Notes: generated by a model from the letters alone, not told the origin. A DNA stretch of 64,000 nucleotides from an uncultured Eubacterium sp. (GCA_910584645.1 CAJUAU010000008.1:79398-143397); one strand, 5' to 3'; counted from the first letter of the stretch, positions 1 through 9,638 are shown. A program made the numbers and translations.

Positions 1-1094
1 CTGGTATACAGGTCCTCCTGAAACAGGATAAACTCCTCGATCATGGACTTAAGATTGAACAATCTGGGCTGTCCGCCGCGGATCGCCAGCAGATTGACAC
101 CATAAGTATCTTCCATCTGCGTCTTCTTATACAGGCCGTTTAATAAATTTTCTATATCACGGTCCTTTTTTACTTCGATCACGATGCGGATGCCTTCCTT
201 GGAGGACTCATCCCTGACATCATAGATCTCATCGAATACCTTATCTTTAACAAGAGAAGAGAGTGTCTCTACCAGCTTGGTCTTATTACCGGATATCGTG
301 TATGGAATCTCGGTGATCACGATATTGGTCCGTCCATTGTCGCCCTTCTCGATCTCCGTTCTGGCGCGCAGCCGGATCCTGCCTTCCCCGGTCTCATAGA
401 TGGAAGACAGCTCCGCTGAATTGGTAATGATGCCTCCTGTGGGGAAATCCGGTGCCGGCACGTAATCCATCAGTTTCTGGATGGAAATGCCCGGACGGTC
501 CATGCAGGCGATAACCGCATCGATCACCTCTCCGGGATTATGGGGCGGGATATTCGTCGCCATACCGACGGCGATCCCGGTCGTTCCATTGATCAGAAGA
601 TTGGGGATCATCGCCGGAAGTACCACCGGTTCTTTTTCACTATCATCAAAGTTGGGATTGAACTCCACAAGCCCCTTTTCCAGGTTGTCCAGCATCGTCA
701 TGGCTGCCCGGGAAAGCCTCGCCTCGGTATAACGCATGGCCGCCGCCCCGTCTCCGTCTATGGAACCAAAATTTCCGTGTCCGTCCACCAGGGGCGCATT
801 CAGCGAATACTCTTCTGTCATATGGACCAGTGCGTCGTAGATCGAGCTGTCCCCGTGGGGATGGTATTTACCCATGGTATCCCCGACGATACGGGCGCTT
901 TTCCGGTGAGGCTTATCCGGAGAAAGCCCCAGTTCCTTCATGGCATATAAGATTCTCCGCTGTACTGGTTTTAATCCATCCCGGACATCCGGCAGTGCAC
1001 GTGCTACAATGACGCTGACGGCATAATCCCGGTAAGAGGTTTTCATCTCCTCTGCAAAATCCAACTGTATGATATTCTCTTTCAGCTGACTCAT
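1..1094 (-). CDS. Type IIA topoisomerase subunit A (GyrA/ParC), C-terminus cut by window edge
   Basis: Breakage-reunion subunit of DNA gyrase or topoisomerase IV; it makes the transient double-strand break. The visible N-terminal ~364 residues carry the family pattern YHPHGDSSIYD and the catalytic tyrosine in AAAMRYTEARL. The quinolone-determining positions read Ser and Asp, the sensitive-type residues. The start ATG at 1094 has a GGAGGAGAC site and lies 18 nt after the B-subunit stop, so the two are co-transcribed. The rest lies before base 1. No dnaA/recF neighbours are visible, so gyrase versus topo IV cannot be decided. Confidence 0.95.
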   Translation of the reverse strand, partial: MSQLKENIIQLDFAEEMKTSYRDYAVSVIVARALPDVRDGLKPVQRRILYAMKELGLSPDKPHRKSARIVGDTMGKYHPHGDSSIYDALVHMTEEYSLNAPLVDGHGNFGSIDGDGAAAMRYTEARLSRAAMTMLDNLEKGLVEFNPNFDDSEKEPVVLPAMIPNLLINGTTGIAVGMATNIPPHNPGEVIDAVIACMDRPGISIQKLMDYVPAPDFPTGGIITNSAELSSIYETGEGRIRLRARTEIEKGDNGRTNIVITEIPYTISGNKTKLVETLSSLVKDKVFDEIYDVRDESSKEGIRIVIEVKKDRDIENLLNGLYKKTQMEDTYGVNLLAIRGGQPRLFNLKSMIEEFILFQEDLYT

Positions 1095-1112
1095 AGTCTC
1101 CTCCAATCAATG

Positions 1113-3041
1113 TTATATATCAACATTCGCATACCGCGCTTCTTCCATAATAAACTGCCGCCGGGGCGGGACATTACTTCCCATAAGCACATCCGTCACT
1201 TCATCTGCCTCCACGGTATCACTGATGGAAACCTGGGCAAGAACCCGGCTGTCGGGATCCAGTGTCGTCTCCCAGAGCTGTACATCATCCATCTCTCCCA
1301 GACCTTTATACCGCTGCAGCCCCTGGATCTTCTTCCCAGTCTTCCGGAACTTGTCCAGCTCAAAATCATTAAAAAGGTACTCGCTCTTTTTTACCTTTTT
1401 CTTCTTTTCCACATCCTCATAATCTACCTTATAAAGGGGAGGCAGCCCCCGGTAGACCTTGCCCTGATAGATCAGCTCCGGCATAAACCGGTAAAAGAAG
1501 GTTAGGAGCAGTGTGCTGATATGGGCTCCGTCCACATCGGCATCTGTCAGGATGATGATTTTGTCATACCGGAGTTTATTTATATCAAAATCATCCCCGA
1601 TGCCGCAGCCAAAGGAAGCAATCATCGACTTGATCTCGTTGTTCAGTAATATCTTTTCCAGCGGTGCCTTTTCTACGTTCAGGATCTTTCCCCGCAGCGG
1701 CAGCACCGCCTGGGTCCTGCGGTTTCTCGCCGTCTTGACAGTGCCGCCGGCAGAATCTCCCTCCACGATATAGATCTCGCACTCCTCCGGCTTTTTGGAT
1801 GAACAGGCAGCCAGCTTGCTCTTCGTGTCTACATTCATCAGTTCCTTTAATACAGAGCGTCTCGCCTTATCACTGGCAGTCCTGGCTTTAAAAGATTTGC
1901 GGACATTTTCCAGGATGGTTTTCAGCACCTCTACATTTTTATCAAAATACCGCTGTATCTCCTGGCTGAACACGTCGTCAACTGCCGTCTTGGCATCCGT
2001 ATTTCCCAGCTTATTCTTCGTCTGGCTCTCAAACTGGGGATCCGGATGCTTGATGGATACGATCGCCACCAGGCCATTGCGGATATCCTTTCCATCGTAA
2101 TTTTCTTCGTTGTTTTTCAAAAACCCAAGTTCCCTGGCATACTGATTCATCACGCGGGTCAGCGCCATTTTAAATCCAGTCACCAGCGTTCCCCCGTCTG
2201 TCACATTGATGCGGTTACAATAGGAATTGATCTGCTCCGTAAAGGTATTTACATACTGAAGCGCCACTTCTACCTCGATCTCACCGCTGGTTCCCTCAAT
2301 ATAAATAACGTCCTTATGCAGGGGCGTCACATCGCGGTTAATATAACTGACATAGCTCTGGATCCCAAACTCTTCCTGGAACACCGCACTTTCACCGGTG
2401 TGTTCATCTGTAAAAATTATCTTCAGATTTTTATTCAGGTAGGCGATCTCCTTCAGCTTCTTTTTGATGGTCTCCGGCTTAAATTCCACGGTTTCAAATA
2501 TGGTTTCATCCGGATAAAAGGTCACTTTCGTCCCCGTATCACTTTTTAAACATTTTCCCGCCACCGGAAGCAGTCCCTTTTCTAATTTGACAATTGGCTT
2601 TCCTCCGTCCCGGTACTCATCCCGGTACACCTGTCCGTCCTTCCTGACTTCCACTGTCATGCTCTTAGACAGCGCGTTGACCACCGATGCCCCTACACCG
2701 TGAAGTCCTCCGGACACTTTATATACACTATTGTTAAATTTACCGCCGGCGTGGAGGATCGTGTACACCACCCGGACCGTCGGAATTTTCTTTGTGGGAT
2801 GGATGTCTACCGGCACCCCCCTGCCGTTATCCTCTACGGACACACCACCATCCTTCGTCAGAGTAATATGTATCTCCGAGCAGAATCCGGCAAGATGTTC
2901 ATCGATACCGTTATCAAGAATCTCCCAGATCAGGTGATGAAGTCCCCTTGTCCCAGTACTCCCGATATACATTCCGGGGCGCTTTCTCACCGCTTCCAGT
3001 CCCTCTAATATTACAATCTGGCTTCCATCATATTTATCCAT
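1113..3041 (-). CDS. Type IIA topoisomerase subunit B (GyrB/ParE)
   Basis: ATPase subunit that drives strand passage together with the downstream A subunit. About 642 residues, normal for the family. It shows the GHKL ATP-binding motifs (ILDNGIDEHLAG, NGRGVPVDIHP, GGLHGVGASVVNAL) and the Toprim metal-binding motifs EGDSAGG and LTDADVDGAHI, followed by QRYKGLGEM near the C-terminus. The start is placed at 3041 (MDKYDG) because GAAAGG lies about 9 nt upstream; the in-frame ATG at 3050 sits directly on that site. It is the first gene after a strong promoter at 3156-3184. Confidence 0.95.
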   Translation of the reverse strand: MDKYDGSQIVILEGLEAVRKRPGMYIGSTGTRGLHHLIWEILDNGIDEHLAGFCSEIHITLTKDGGVSVEDNGRGVPVDIHPTKKIPTVRVVYTILHAGGKFNNSVYKVSGGLHGVGASVVNALSKSMTVEVRKDGQVYRDEYRDGGKPIVKLEKGLLPVAGKCLKSDTGTKVTFYPDETIFETVEFKPETIKKKLKEIAYLNKNLKIIFTDEHTGESAVFQEEFGIQSYVSYINRDVTPLHKDVIYIEGTSGEIEVEVALQYVNTFTEQINSYCNRINVTDGGTLVTGFKMALTRVMNQYARELGFLKNNEENYDGKDIRNGLVAIVSIKHPDPQFESQTKNKLGNTDAKTAVDDVFSQEIQRYFDKNVEVLKTILENVRKSFKARTASDKARRSVLKELMNVDTKSKLAACSSKKPEECEIYIVEGDSAGGTVKTARNRRTQAVLPLRGKILNVEKAPLEKILLNNEIKSMIASFGCGIGDDFDINKLRYDKIIILTDADVDGAHISTLLLTFFYRFMPELIYQGKVYRGLPPLYKVDYEDVEKKKKVKKSEYLFNDFELDKFRKTGKKIQGLQRYKGLGEMDDVQLWETTLDPDSRVLAQVSISDTVEADEVTDVLMGSNVPPRRQFIMEEARYANVDI

Positions 3042-3107
3042 TGAAAACATCCTTTCAAAAAACAATGCTCCTTGACCAGCTCCATGGCACAGACCATAAG
3101 CTGACAA

Positions 3108-3133
3108 ACACCCGCCAGGCAACTGGCGGGTGT
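3108..3133 (-). other. Leader hairpin between promoter and topoisomerase B start
   Basis: An 11-bp perfect stem (3108-3118 with 3123-3133) with a 4-nt loop lies in the transcribed leader, about 15 nt after the expected start of transcription and about 67 nt before the start codon. On the minus strand it is followed only by TTTGTCAG, a weak T-tract. It could be a stabilising stem, an attenuator, or a leftover terminator of the upstream operon. Confidence 0.55.
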
Positions 3134-3155
3134 CCGTCAAGGTTTCCAAATTTAT

Positions 3156-3184
3156 ATTGTAACGGAACATGCGTTTTTTTTCAA
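3156..3184 (-). promoter_or_regulatory. Vegetative promoter for the topoisomerase B/A pair
   Basis: Read on the minus strand: TTGAAA (3184-3179), a 17-nt spacer, then TACAAT (3161-3156). It lies between the end of the anti-sigma gene (3217) and the topoisomerase start (3041). Fit to the sigma-A consensus is good. Confidence 0.75.
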
Positions 3185-3216
3185 GGAGAACTTTTAACTC
3201 GCTGGCCTATTTTCCT

Positions 3217-4419
3217 TTACACCTCGATACGCTGGTCTCCAAACCATATAGCCCTGACATGGTCCACATCCACCAGGGAAGAAAAATTCAGTCTGTTTTT
3301 CCTCGCCCATTGGTTATTCTTCTGTACTCCGGTACTGTAATCTTCCCGGATCTGATGTTCCTCATCCTCCTCTGTCTGCCGTCCGATCAGCTTCCCGTCA
3401 TCCATCTCCACATACACCTGGTTCCATGTAGAGTTTTCAATCTGATCTTCTGACAACACCTGTTCAAACTGCAGGGTATATGGCGTAAGAACGATACGTT
3501 TCAAGGTTCCCACAGAAAGATAATGTTTCTCAGTGCCGGTCTCCGGCAGCCGGATCTTGACATCTGGAGTAATGACTTTTTCCCTGCATTCTCCATAATC
3601 CAGAACAAATTCTTCCTGCACCTCTCCTTTCATAACATGTTCATCGTCACTCATAAGCCCTTTCAGGAAAAGACGGCATTTTTCCCCTTTACGGTAATAG
3701 CGGTCTTTTCCATCCCGTTTTTCATACTCGCAGGTTATGACAATGCTTATCTCATCCGTTCCCTGGTTTTCAATCACCATCCCATTATCAATAAGGGCTT
3801 CTTCCGAACCTCCCATGCCATCCTCCCAAACACTATAACAGGCAACCGCATTCTCTGACGCCTCTGATGCCTCTGGCCCCCCTGATCCAGCGCTGAACAA
3901 TACAGAATCATCCTCTGATCCTGCACTGGTCAAAACAGAATCCTCCGTTTCCCCAGCGAAAGACACATTTCCAAAATGATATTCTTTATCTTTATCGAAT
4001 TTTTTTCCATCTGTTCTCTTCAGCCGGAGAATGATATAACTCAGCCTCTCCGTCCCTGTCACCTGTTCCACTGATACCTTCAGGTTCTTAAAGGTGTTTT
4101 TCCCAGCTGTCACCTCAGGCTTTGCCGACGACTCTTTGATCATCTCCGTGTCCCCTGTAAAAAGCTTCGCCAGCGATTGAAAGCCTCCCCTGCTGGCCGC
4201 TGTCGCCGTCATCGCCGCCAGCAGACAGCAAAATACGATCCCTGCTGCTTTTACATACCTGAAATGATACACGCTCCGCCGTCTTCTGATATCACAGATC
4301 CTCTCTGTCTTTTCTGTATCTGCCCCGATCTGCCGGTATGCCGCTTTCATTTTCTCCCGGACCACCTCCGGCAGTTCCACTTCCTGTTCCAATATATTTT
4401 TTACATCATTATCTCGCAT
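3217..4419 (-). CDS. Anti-sigma-like membrane protein with DUF4179-type domain
   Basis: 400 residues. A short cytoplasmic N-terminus (about 1-55, positively charged) is followed by one membrane segment near residues 57-75 (AAGIVFCCLLAAMTATAAS) and a large extracytoplasmic domain rich in charged residues. This architecture is typical of RsiV/DUF4179-type anti-sigma factors. The start overlaps the sigma-factor gene by 11 nt, the usual arrangement for an ECF sigma/anti-sigma pair. Inferred role: hold the sigma factor inactive at the membrane until an envelope signal arrives. The actual signal and release mechanism cannot be read from the sequence. Confidence 0.8.
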   Translation of the reverse strand: MRDNDVKNILEQEVELPEVVREKMKAAYRQIGADTEKTERICDIRRRRSVYHFRYVKAAGIVFCCLLAAMTATAASRGGFQSLAKLFTGDTEMIKESSAKPEVTAGKNTFKNLKVSVEQVTGTERLSYIILRLKRTDGKKFDKDKEYHFGNVSFAGETEDSVLTSAGSEDDSVLFSAGSGGPEASEASENAVACYSVWEDGMGGSEEALIDNGMVIENQGTDEISIVITCEYEKRDGKDRYYRKGEKCRLFLKGLMSDDEHVMKGEVQEEFVLDYGECREKVITPDVKIRLPETGTEKHYLSVGTLKRIVLTPYTLQFEQVLSEDQIENSTWNQVYVEMDDGKLIGRQTEEDEEHQIREDYSTGVQKNNQWARKNRLNFSSLVDVDHVRAIWFGDQRIEV

Positions 4420-4999
4420 AATTTTCCCCTGTCCTTTCTGGAAGCATCATCCTTTTCTCCTGCTTCCAACCCATTTTGCTTTTCCCTTTTCCTGACTGTC
4501 TCTCATATGCCCGGCGCAGATCCTCACGCCCCCGGCGCAGCCTTGTCCGTACTGTGGCGTCTTTCATATCCAGAAGCTCCCCGATCTCCTTCGTGGGGAA
4601 TCCCTCCACATAATACAGCACCAGAATGTCCCGGTACTGTTCATCCACCGACTGGATCAGTTCCTCGTACATCATATGTTCCAGCACATGATCGCTCTGC
4701 TCCCCTTCCGGGATCTCGCCAAAGGCCACCTCCCAGCTGCGCTTTTCCAGAAAATCTTTTGCCTTGTTGATCAGCATCCGGATCAGCCATGTGCGGAAGT
4801 ATTTGGGCTGTCTCAGATCCCCGATCTTCTCAAATGCGGACAAAATGGTATCCTGTATGACATCCGCTGCATCTTCTGGATTTTTTACATAGCAGACCGC
4901 CACTTTATACAGGCTCTGCCGGTTCTCTTCAATCAGCTGTACAAAAGCATCGGCGTCTCCGCCCTGGGCCCGTTTTACAAGTTTTTTCAAATCTTTCAC
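4409..4999 (-). CDS. ECF-type RNA polymerase sigma factor
   Basis: About 196 residues with sigma region 2 (AADVIQDTILSAFEKI, then FRTWLIRMLINKAKDF) and region 4 (EQYRDILVLYYVEGFPTKEIGELL, a helix-turn-helix, shown here only in outline). SigV/SigW-like group IV sigma factor. Two starts are possible: GTG at 4999, or TTG at 4990 with AGGAGGTG spaced 6 nt; the TTG start gives an N-terminus (MKKLVKRAQ) that fits the family well. It lies 6 nt after the permease gene and overlaps the anti-sigma gene. Probably autoregulated through the promoter at 8221-8251. Confidence 0.93.
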   Translation of the reverse strand: MKDLKKLVKRAQGGDADAFVQLIEENRQSLYKVAVCYVKNPEDAADVIQDTILSAFEKIGDLRQPKYFRTWLIRMLINKAKDFLEKRSWEVAFGEIPEGEQSDHVLEHMMYEELIQSVDEQYRDILVLYYVEGFPTKEIGELLDMKDATVRTRLRRGREDLRRAYERQSGKGKSKMGWKQEKRMMLPERTGENYAR

Positions 5000-5005
5000 C
5001 TCCTC

Positions 5006-6052
5006 TCACCTCTTTGCTTCTTTATATCTGGAACTTGCGAAATAACAAAAATATAGTATGATCGTGCCCAGTCCTAATGTCATCCCAAAGGCCCTGCAGA
5101 CATCCATAAATATCATGTCAACATCCGGCACAATTTTTAAAATCATGCACATCAGGATAAGCCCTGTCACAAAACCTGCTCCGGCAGCCCCATAAAATCT
5201 CTTTGATACCTCAAGACACACCAGAGGCCTCCCATATCCAAAAAGACTCCATGCATAAAATAACTGTCTCCGGAACCGGAACCATATAAATGTGATCAGG
5301 ATGGTACTCAGTGAAAAGCTGATGAGGATCATGATGTACATCGTATCCATGATCACGTCACTGGATAGATATGAAACAACAGCGGAGGGATCATCCTGTT
5401 CTTCCAGTCCGATGTGCACATTGGCAGGAAACTCAAAAAGGTCATAAATTTTCTGCCCGATCTCCAGTATACTGGATTTCTTTTTTGTATCCAGGACATA
5501 TTGGGTATTGATCCCAGAGATCTTCACTGCCGATTTAAAATCCAGCAGGATCATCTGATTGATACGGCTGTCTTCTTCTGTTCCCATGATTCCGATCACT
5601 TCATATTCTATATCATTAAACCAGAAATAGTTCTTGCCATCACGGGCAGACACATCCTTCCCGTGGTCTTTTCCGAGCACCACCATCCCCTGATCCGTCC
5701 ACGAGGCAGAGTGGTCAAAATACTTCCCGGAAAGCATCGGCGGTTCTGCCATATCCCCTTTTACATATATCCCCCGCATTACTACATTCTGGTCGCGCAC
5801 CGGTACATAGAGGGCAAAATCGTCATATTCTGATTCCATTTCAGGAAGTACTTCTTCCCATTGATCCTCCTCTTCCGACTCTATTATGGTGAATCCTTTA
5901 TGATGCCCCGAATAAAGAGATTTTCCAAGGAGCTCTGCGACACGTTCCGCACGGGCTGCAGATACGATCAGTAAAATACATAAGGAAATGACTGTAAAAC
6001 TGAAAAACAGAAGTAAATTTCCCTTTGGAACCTTTTTTCCAAATAATTTCAT
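5006..6052 (-). CDS. ABC transporter permease (MacB/FtsX-like), second of two
   Basis: 348 residues. One N-terminal membrane segment (about 13-33), a long extracytoplasmic domain (about 40-240), then three C-terminal membrane segments: the MacB/FtsX layout. Its ATG overlaps the ATPase stop codon (ATGA), so the two are translationally coupled. With the 453-residue permease upstream it likely forms a heteromeric mechanotransmission or export complex, as in peptide-resistance ABC systems. Substrate unknown. Linkage to an ECF sigma pair points to envelope stress. Confidence 0.85.
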   Translation of the reverse strand: MKLFGKKVPKGNLLLFFSFTVISLCILLIVSAARAERVAELLGKSLYSGHHKGFTIIESEEEDQWEEVLPEMESEYDDFALYVPVRDQNVVMRGIYVKGDMAEPPMLSGKYFDHSASWTDQGMVVLGKDHGKDVSARDGKNYFWFNDIEYEVIGIMGTEEDSRINQMILLDFKSAVKISGINTQYVLDTKKKSSILEIGQKIYDLFEFPANVHIGLEEQDDPSAVVSYLSSDVIMDTMYIMILISFSLSTILITFIWFRFRRQLFYAWSLFGYGRPLVCLEVSKRFYGAAGAGFVTGLILMCMILKIVPDVDMIFMDVCRAFGMTLGLGTIILYFCYFASSRYKEAKR

Positions 6053-6762
6053 ACACAGCCTCCTTTATCCCAGTCACTCTGTCCGGTCCCGCCGCCACTT
6101 TCCACCATACCGTCCTTCACATGAATGATCCTATCGCACTTTTGTGCCACTTTTGCATCATGGGTGACAATAATAACCGTTTTCCCCTTCTCATTCAGCC
6201 TCCTGAAGATTTTCTGTACCTCTTCACCTGTCGCTTCATCCAGTGCCCCGGTGGGCTCATCCGCCAAAATCACCCTGGGACTTTTTACCACAGCCCTTGC
6301 GATCGCCACTCTCTGCTGCTGACCGCCTGACAATTCAGCAGGATATGCCTTCGCCTTATCCTCTATACCAAGATCCGTAAGCGCCTCCATTACCATTTTT
6401 TTGACCTTTTTCCGGGAATATCCCTGATATTTTAGGGGAAGTGCCACATTTCGGAAAACATTCAGGTCATCCACCAGGGCAAAATACTGCAGGATAAAAC
6501 CAATCTCGTTTCTGCGGAACCTGACCAGTTCCTTCTGGCTTTTAAAATTAACTTCTTTTCCATCATATAAATATGTACCGCTGTCAGCTGACATCATTCC
6601 TCCCAGTATGTTAAGAAGCGTGGATTTCCCCGAACCACTTTTCCCCATGACCGCTGCCATTTCGCCCTCCTGTATAGAAAGGCTTATCCCCCGGAGCGCC
6701 TCCACAACAGCTTCTTTTTTGCCTTTACCAAATGTCTTCACTACATTTTCTATTCGGATCAT
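6049..6762 (-). CDS. ABC transporter ATP-binding protein (MacB/LolD type)
   Basis: 237 residues, complete. Walker A GKSGSGKST, signature LSGGQQQRVAIARA, Walker B VILADEPTGALD and the switch histidine in IIVTHD are all intact. ATPases of this type (LolD/MacB) serve FtsX-like permeases, which flank the gene on both sides. GGAGGAG precedes the ATG. The gene is 31 nt after the upstream permease and overlaps the next permease by 4 nt. Confidence 0.95.
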   Translation of the reverse strand: MIRIENVVKTFGKGKKEAVVEALRGISLSIQEGEMAAVMGKSGSGKSTLLNILGGMMSADSGTYLYDGKEVNFKSQKELVRFRRNEIGFILQYFALVDDLNVFRNVALPLKYQGYSRKKVKKMVMEALTDLGIEDKAKAYPAELSGGQQQRVAIARAVVKSPRVILADEPTGALDEATGEEVQKIFRRLNEKGKTVIIVTHDAKVAQKCDRIIHVKDGMVESGGGTGQSDWDKGGCV

Positions 6763-6793
6763 ACTCTTCTCCTCCTGTTCCTAATCCCTGTTA

Positions 6794-8155
6794 CTAATCC
6801 TTCTGCCGCAGCAATTGTTCTGTATCCACACCTTTCAAAAGACAGGTGACAAACACGGCGGCGATCAGAAATGCCAGTCCGATAAAACACCCGGTCACTC
6901 TGAATATCATATCCCCACTGGCGTATTCAATATTTTCCTCCGAAAATATATACCTGCACACGAAAACTGCCGGAGACAGAACTACTGCTATCTCAAACAG
7001 ATAGGGAAAAAGGATCATCCGCATCGGGCAGCCATTCATCTGGTATATCCCATAAGTCTTTTTATTGGACTGTATCTTGTCATAAAAAGTTGCAAACAAC
7101 CCATAAAAGGTAAAGCCGATCAGGGTAACCGTCAGGATGAGCATGATCCGGACCCGTGCTGCTGATTCTTTATGTAAGAGCCGAAGCCCCATGGAAGCCG
7201 CATAAAGCTCCATCGGCGGAAAATCATATTCATTCCCAATATCCCGGAACAGGGATACCACATCCCTGAAGTCTTTCTCATCTTCTGCCCAGACCATAGA
7301 TGTATTGAATTCCAGTGCCTGCAGATCCCGCGCTGCATATTTGGCAATATCCTTTAGATTATCGGTGTCCTCTGACACCCGTATGGAATACGGAAAAATA
7401 ATGTGGTAATCCAATATCACCATGTCCTCCGAGCCGACACCCTGCCAGGGGATCATGGAGTTCTTTTCCAATATGCCGGCGACCCTGCAGGAATAAGCAT
7501 AGCCCGGAAAACCGATCTCGATCCTGTCACCGACAGAAAGGATTCCTTTATACTCATGTCCAAGCAGCACTGGTACAGGGTCAGAAGCATTCTGCAGCGT
7601 CAGATTATTTTTGGAAAATCCTTCTCCTTCCTCTGTCTGGAGTCCAAAGATTTCAAACGCCGTATCATCAAGCATGGCACATTTCAAAGCTAAGATGCTG
7701 CACATACTTCCCTCATCCTCTGCCCCAAAACAAGCCGTCATGGCTCCTGGATTATTTTCGCTGACAAAGCTGTCACAGCCCGCCTTTCCAAACAGATCCC
7801 TCAGATCATCTTCCTTTACATAACAGTCATTTACTGTGTCCACTGAAAAAATCGGATGTTCCTCCGAATCATGCAGCCGCTCATAATATTGCATGATTTT
7901 TTGGCAGCCTTGTACCGTATCTATACTGCCCTCCATTTCCATGGTGTCTTCCAACAAGCCGATGCGATACCATGTGCCATTTTCTTTATAGCTAGGCATC
8001 TCTGGATGTTGTTCCTCCAGATCCAGATAGTATGACCCCATTAGTACAGTCATGACCATACTGGTGGAAAACATTGCCATCAAAAGCACATTTTTGAATA
8101 GATTTTTTCTAAAACTACGAAAAAACTCTTCCGCCATAAACTTTATTTTTCCCAT
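6794..8155 (-). CDS. ABC transporter permease (FtsX-like), first of two
   Basis: 453 residues, first gene of the operon. N-terminal membrane segment around 20-42, an extracytoplasmic region of about 270 residues, and three membrane segments near the C-terminus (starting near ILTVTLIGFTFYGLFATF). It is only weakly similar in sequence to the second permease but has the same topology, so a heterodimer is likely. The ribosome site is CAGGAGAGG before ATG 8155. It is preceded by an ECF-type promoter. Confidence 0.83.
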   Translation of the reverse strand: MGKIKFMAEEFFRSFRKNLFKNVLLMAMFSTSMVMTVLMGSYYLDLEEQHPEMPSYKENGTWYRIGLLEDTMEMEGSIDTVQGCQKIMQYYERLHDSEEHPIFSVDTVNDCYVKEDDLRDLFGKAGCDSFVSENNPGAMTACFGAEDEGSMCSILALKCAMLDDTAFEIFGLQTEEGEGFSKNNLTLQNASDPVPVLLGHEYKGILSVGDRIEIGFPGYAYSCRVAGILEKNSMIPWQGVGSEDMVILDYHIIFPYSIRVSEDTDNLKDIAKYAARDLQALEFNTSMVWAEDEKDFRDVVSLFRDIGNEYDFPPMELYAASMGLRLLHKESAARVRIMLILTVTLIGFTFYGLFATFYDKIQSNKKTYGIYQMNGCPMRMILFPYLFEIAVVLSPAVFVCRYIFSEENIEYASGDMIFRVTGCFIGLAFLIAAVFVTCLLKGVDTEQLLRQKD

Positions 8156-8220
8156 GAGCCTCTCCTGTTCTGATCATAATGAATCCCCGGATTTAACATG
8201 TATCATTTTCTCATTCATAC

Positions 8221-8251
8221 ATTAGACGGAAAAAACAGGAGAAATGTTTCA
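8221..8251 (-). promoter_or_regulatory. ECF sigma promoter of the ABC/sigma/anti-sigma operon
   Basis: On the minus strand TGAAAC (8251-8246) is followed by 17 nt and CGTC (8228-8225), continuing TAAT. This matches the general ECF promoter pattern (GAAAC at -35, CGTC at -10). It lies about 66 nt before the first start codon of an operon that itself encodes an ECF sigma factor, so autoregulation is the simplest reading. Confidence 0.75.
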
Positions 8252-8292
8252 AAAAAATAAATATTTTTCAACGATTGGAATACTGGGGCAGA

Positions 8293-9624
8293 CTACAGAT
8301 AATGATACACCTTTTTCTTCCGGATGAAGAATTGGAGCGTCACCCCCAGCGCCAGCAGCTCCGCCACGAGGACCGCCAGCCAGATCCCATTGAGCCCCAA
8401 AAGCATCGGCAGGACCAGCACTGCTGCCATCTGGAACACCAGTGTCCTCAGGAAAGAAATGACCGCCGAAACCAGCCCGTTGTTCAGCGCCGTAAAGAAG
8501 GCAGAACCGTATATATTGAAGCCGCTCACCAGAAATGCCAGGGCATACAGCCGGAGACCGTGACTGGTCATTGCTAACAGTTCTGTGTCATAACCGACAA
8601 AAAACTGCGCCAGCGGACCAGAGAGCACAAATGCCAGGAGCATAAGCAGCACCCCCCAGCCTGCGATGAGCCTCATACTTTTCTGGAACAGGTTTTTCAG
8701 CTCATTATGGTTCCGGGCGCCAAAATGGTATCCCACGATGGGGGCGCTGCCGATGGAATATCCAATAAAGGTCGCCAGGAAAATAAAGTTGACATACATG
8801 ATCACACCATATGCTGCCACGCCGTCCTCTCCAGCCAGCTTTATCAGCTGCACATTATAGAGCATATTCACAAGAGACATAGAAAGATTTGTCATCAGCT
8901 CAGAGGAACCGTTGGTGCAGGCCTTTAACAGGATCTTCCCTTTTACCCTTGTCTTTGTCAGCTGGAGAAGGCTTGTATTTTTCCTGGAAAAATAGATCAG
9001 AGGCACGATACCTCCCACGGTCTCCCCGGCTGCTGTCGCCGCTGCCGCGCCTGCGATGCCCCAGCCAAGTACCACGATAAAAAGATAATCCAGTACCATA
9101 TTGGCCACTCCCGCCGCCACCATAACCCCAAGTCCCATATGGGGTTTTTCCGCCGCTACAAAAAAACTCTGAAACACATTCTGAACCATAAAAAAGGTCA
9201 GGGAAGCCAGGCTGATCCTTCCATAGATCAGGCACTGACCGATCATCTCTCCCTCTGCTCCCAGAGCGGTCACAATGGGACGCAGGAAAACCAGTCCCAG
9301 CACAGTTAAGGCCACACCCCCCGCCAGGGTCACATACACCATCATGGAAAAATACCGGTCTGCCCGTTCTTTATCTCCTTCTCCCAGCGTTTTTGCCACG
9401 ATGGCACTTCCCCCGGTCCCCATCATAAACCCCAGGGCACTGAGCATCATCAGCAGGGGCATGACCAGGTTCACCGCCGCAAAAGCGGTCTTTCCCACAT
9501 AGTTTGACACAAAAAGGCCGTCCACCACTCCATAGATCGACGTAAATATCATCATTACGATAGACGGCAGCACAAAGCGCAGTAATTTTTTGTAAGTAAA
9601 ATGTTCCGATAACTGGATCTTCAT
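8293..9624 (-). CDS. MATE family multidrug/cation antiporter
   Basis: 443 residues, about 12 hydrophobic segments, in two homologous halves. Matches the MATE family near the N-terminus (PSIVMMIFTSIYGVVDGLF, GTGGSAIVAKTLGEGD). Inner-membrane exporter that uses Na+ or H+ gradients to expel organic cations or drugs; the substrate here is unknown. GGGAGGG precedes ATG 9624. The gene follows a MarR regulator by 14 nt, which suggests substrate-responsive control. Confidence 0.93.
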   Translation of the reverse strand: MKIQLSEHFTYKKLLRFVLPSIVMMIFTSIYGVVDGLFVSNYVGKTAFAAVNLVMPLLMMLSALGFMMGTGGSAIVAKTLGEGDKERADRYFSMMVYVTLAGGVALTVLGLVFLRPIVTALGAEGEMIGQCLIYGRISLASLTFFMVQNVFQSFFVAAEKPHMGLGVMVAAGVANMVLDYLFIVVLGWGIAGAAAATAAGETVGGIVPLIYFSRKNTSLLQLTKTRVKGKILLKACTNGSSELMTNLSMSLVNMLYNVQLIKLAGEDGVAAYGVIMYVNFIFLATFIGYSIGSAPIVGYHFGARNHNELKNLFQKSMRLIAGWGVLLMLLAFVLSGPLAQFFVGYDTELLAMTSHGLRLYALAFLVSGFNIYGSAFFTALNNGLVSAVISFLRTLVFQMAAVLVLPMLLGLNGIWLAVLVAELLALGVTLQFFIRKKKVYHYL

Positions 9625-9638
9625 ATTATATTCCCTCC

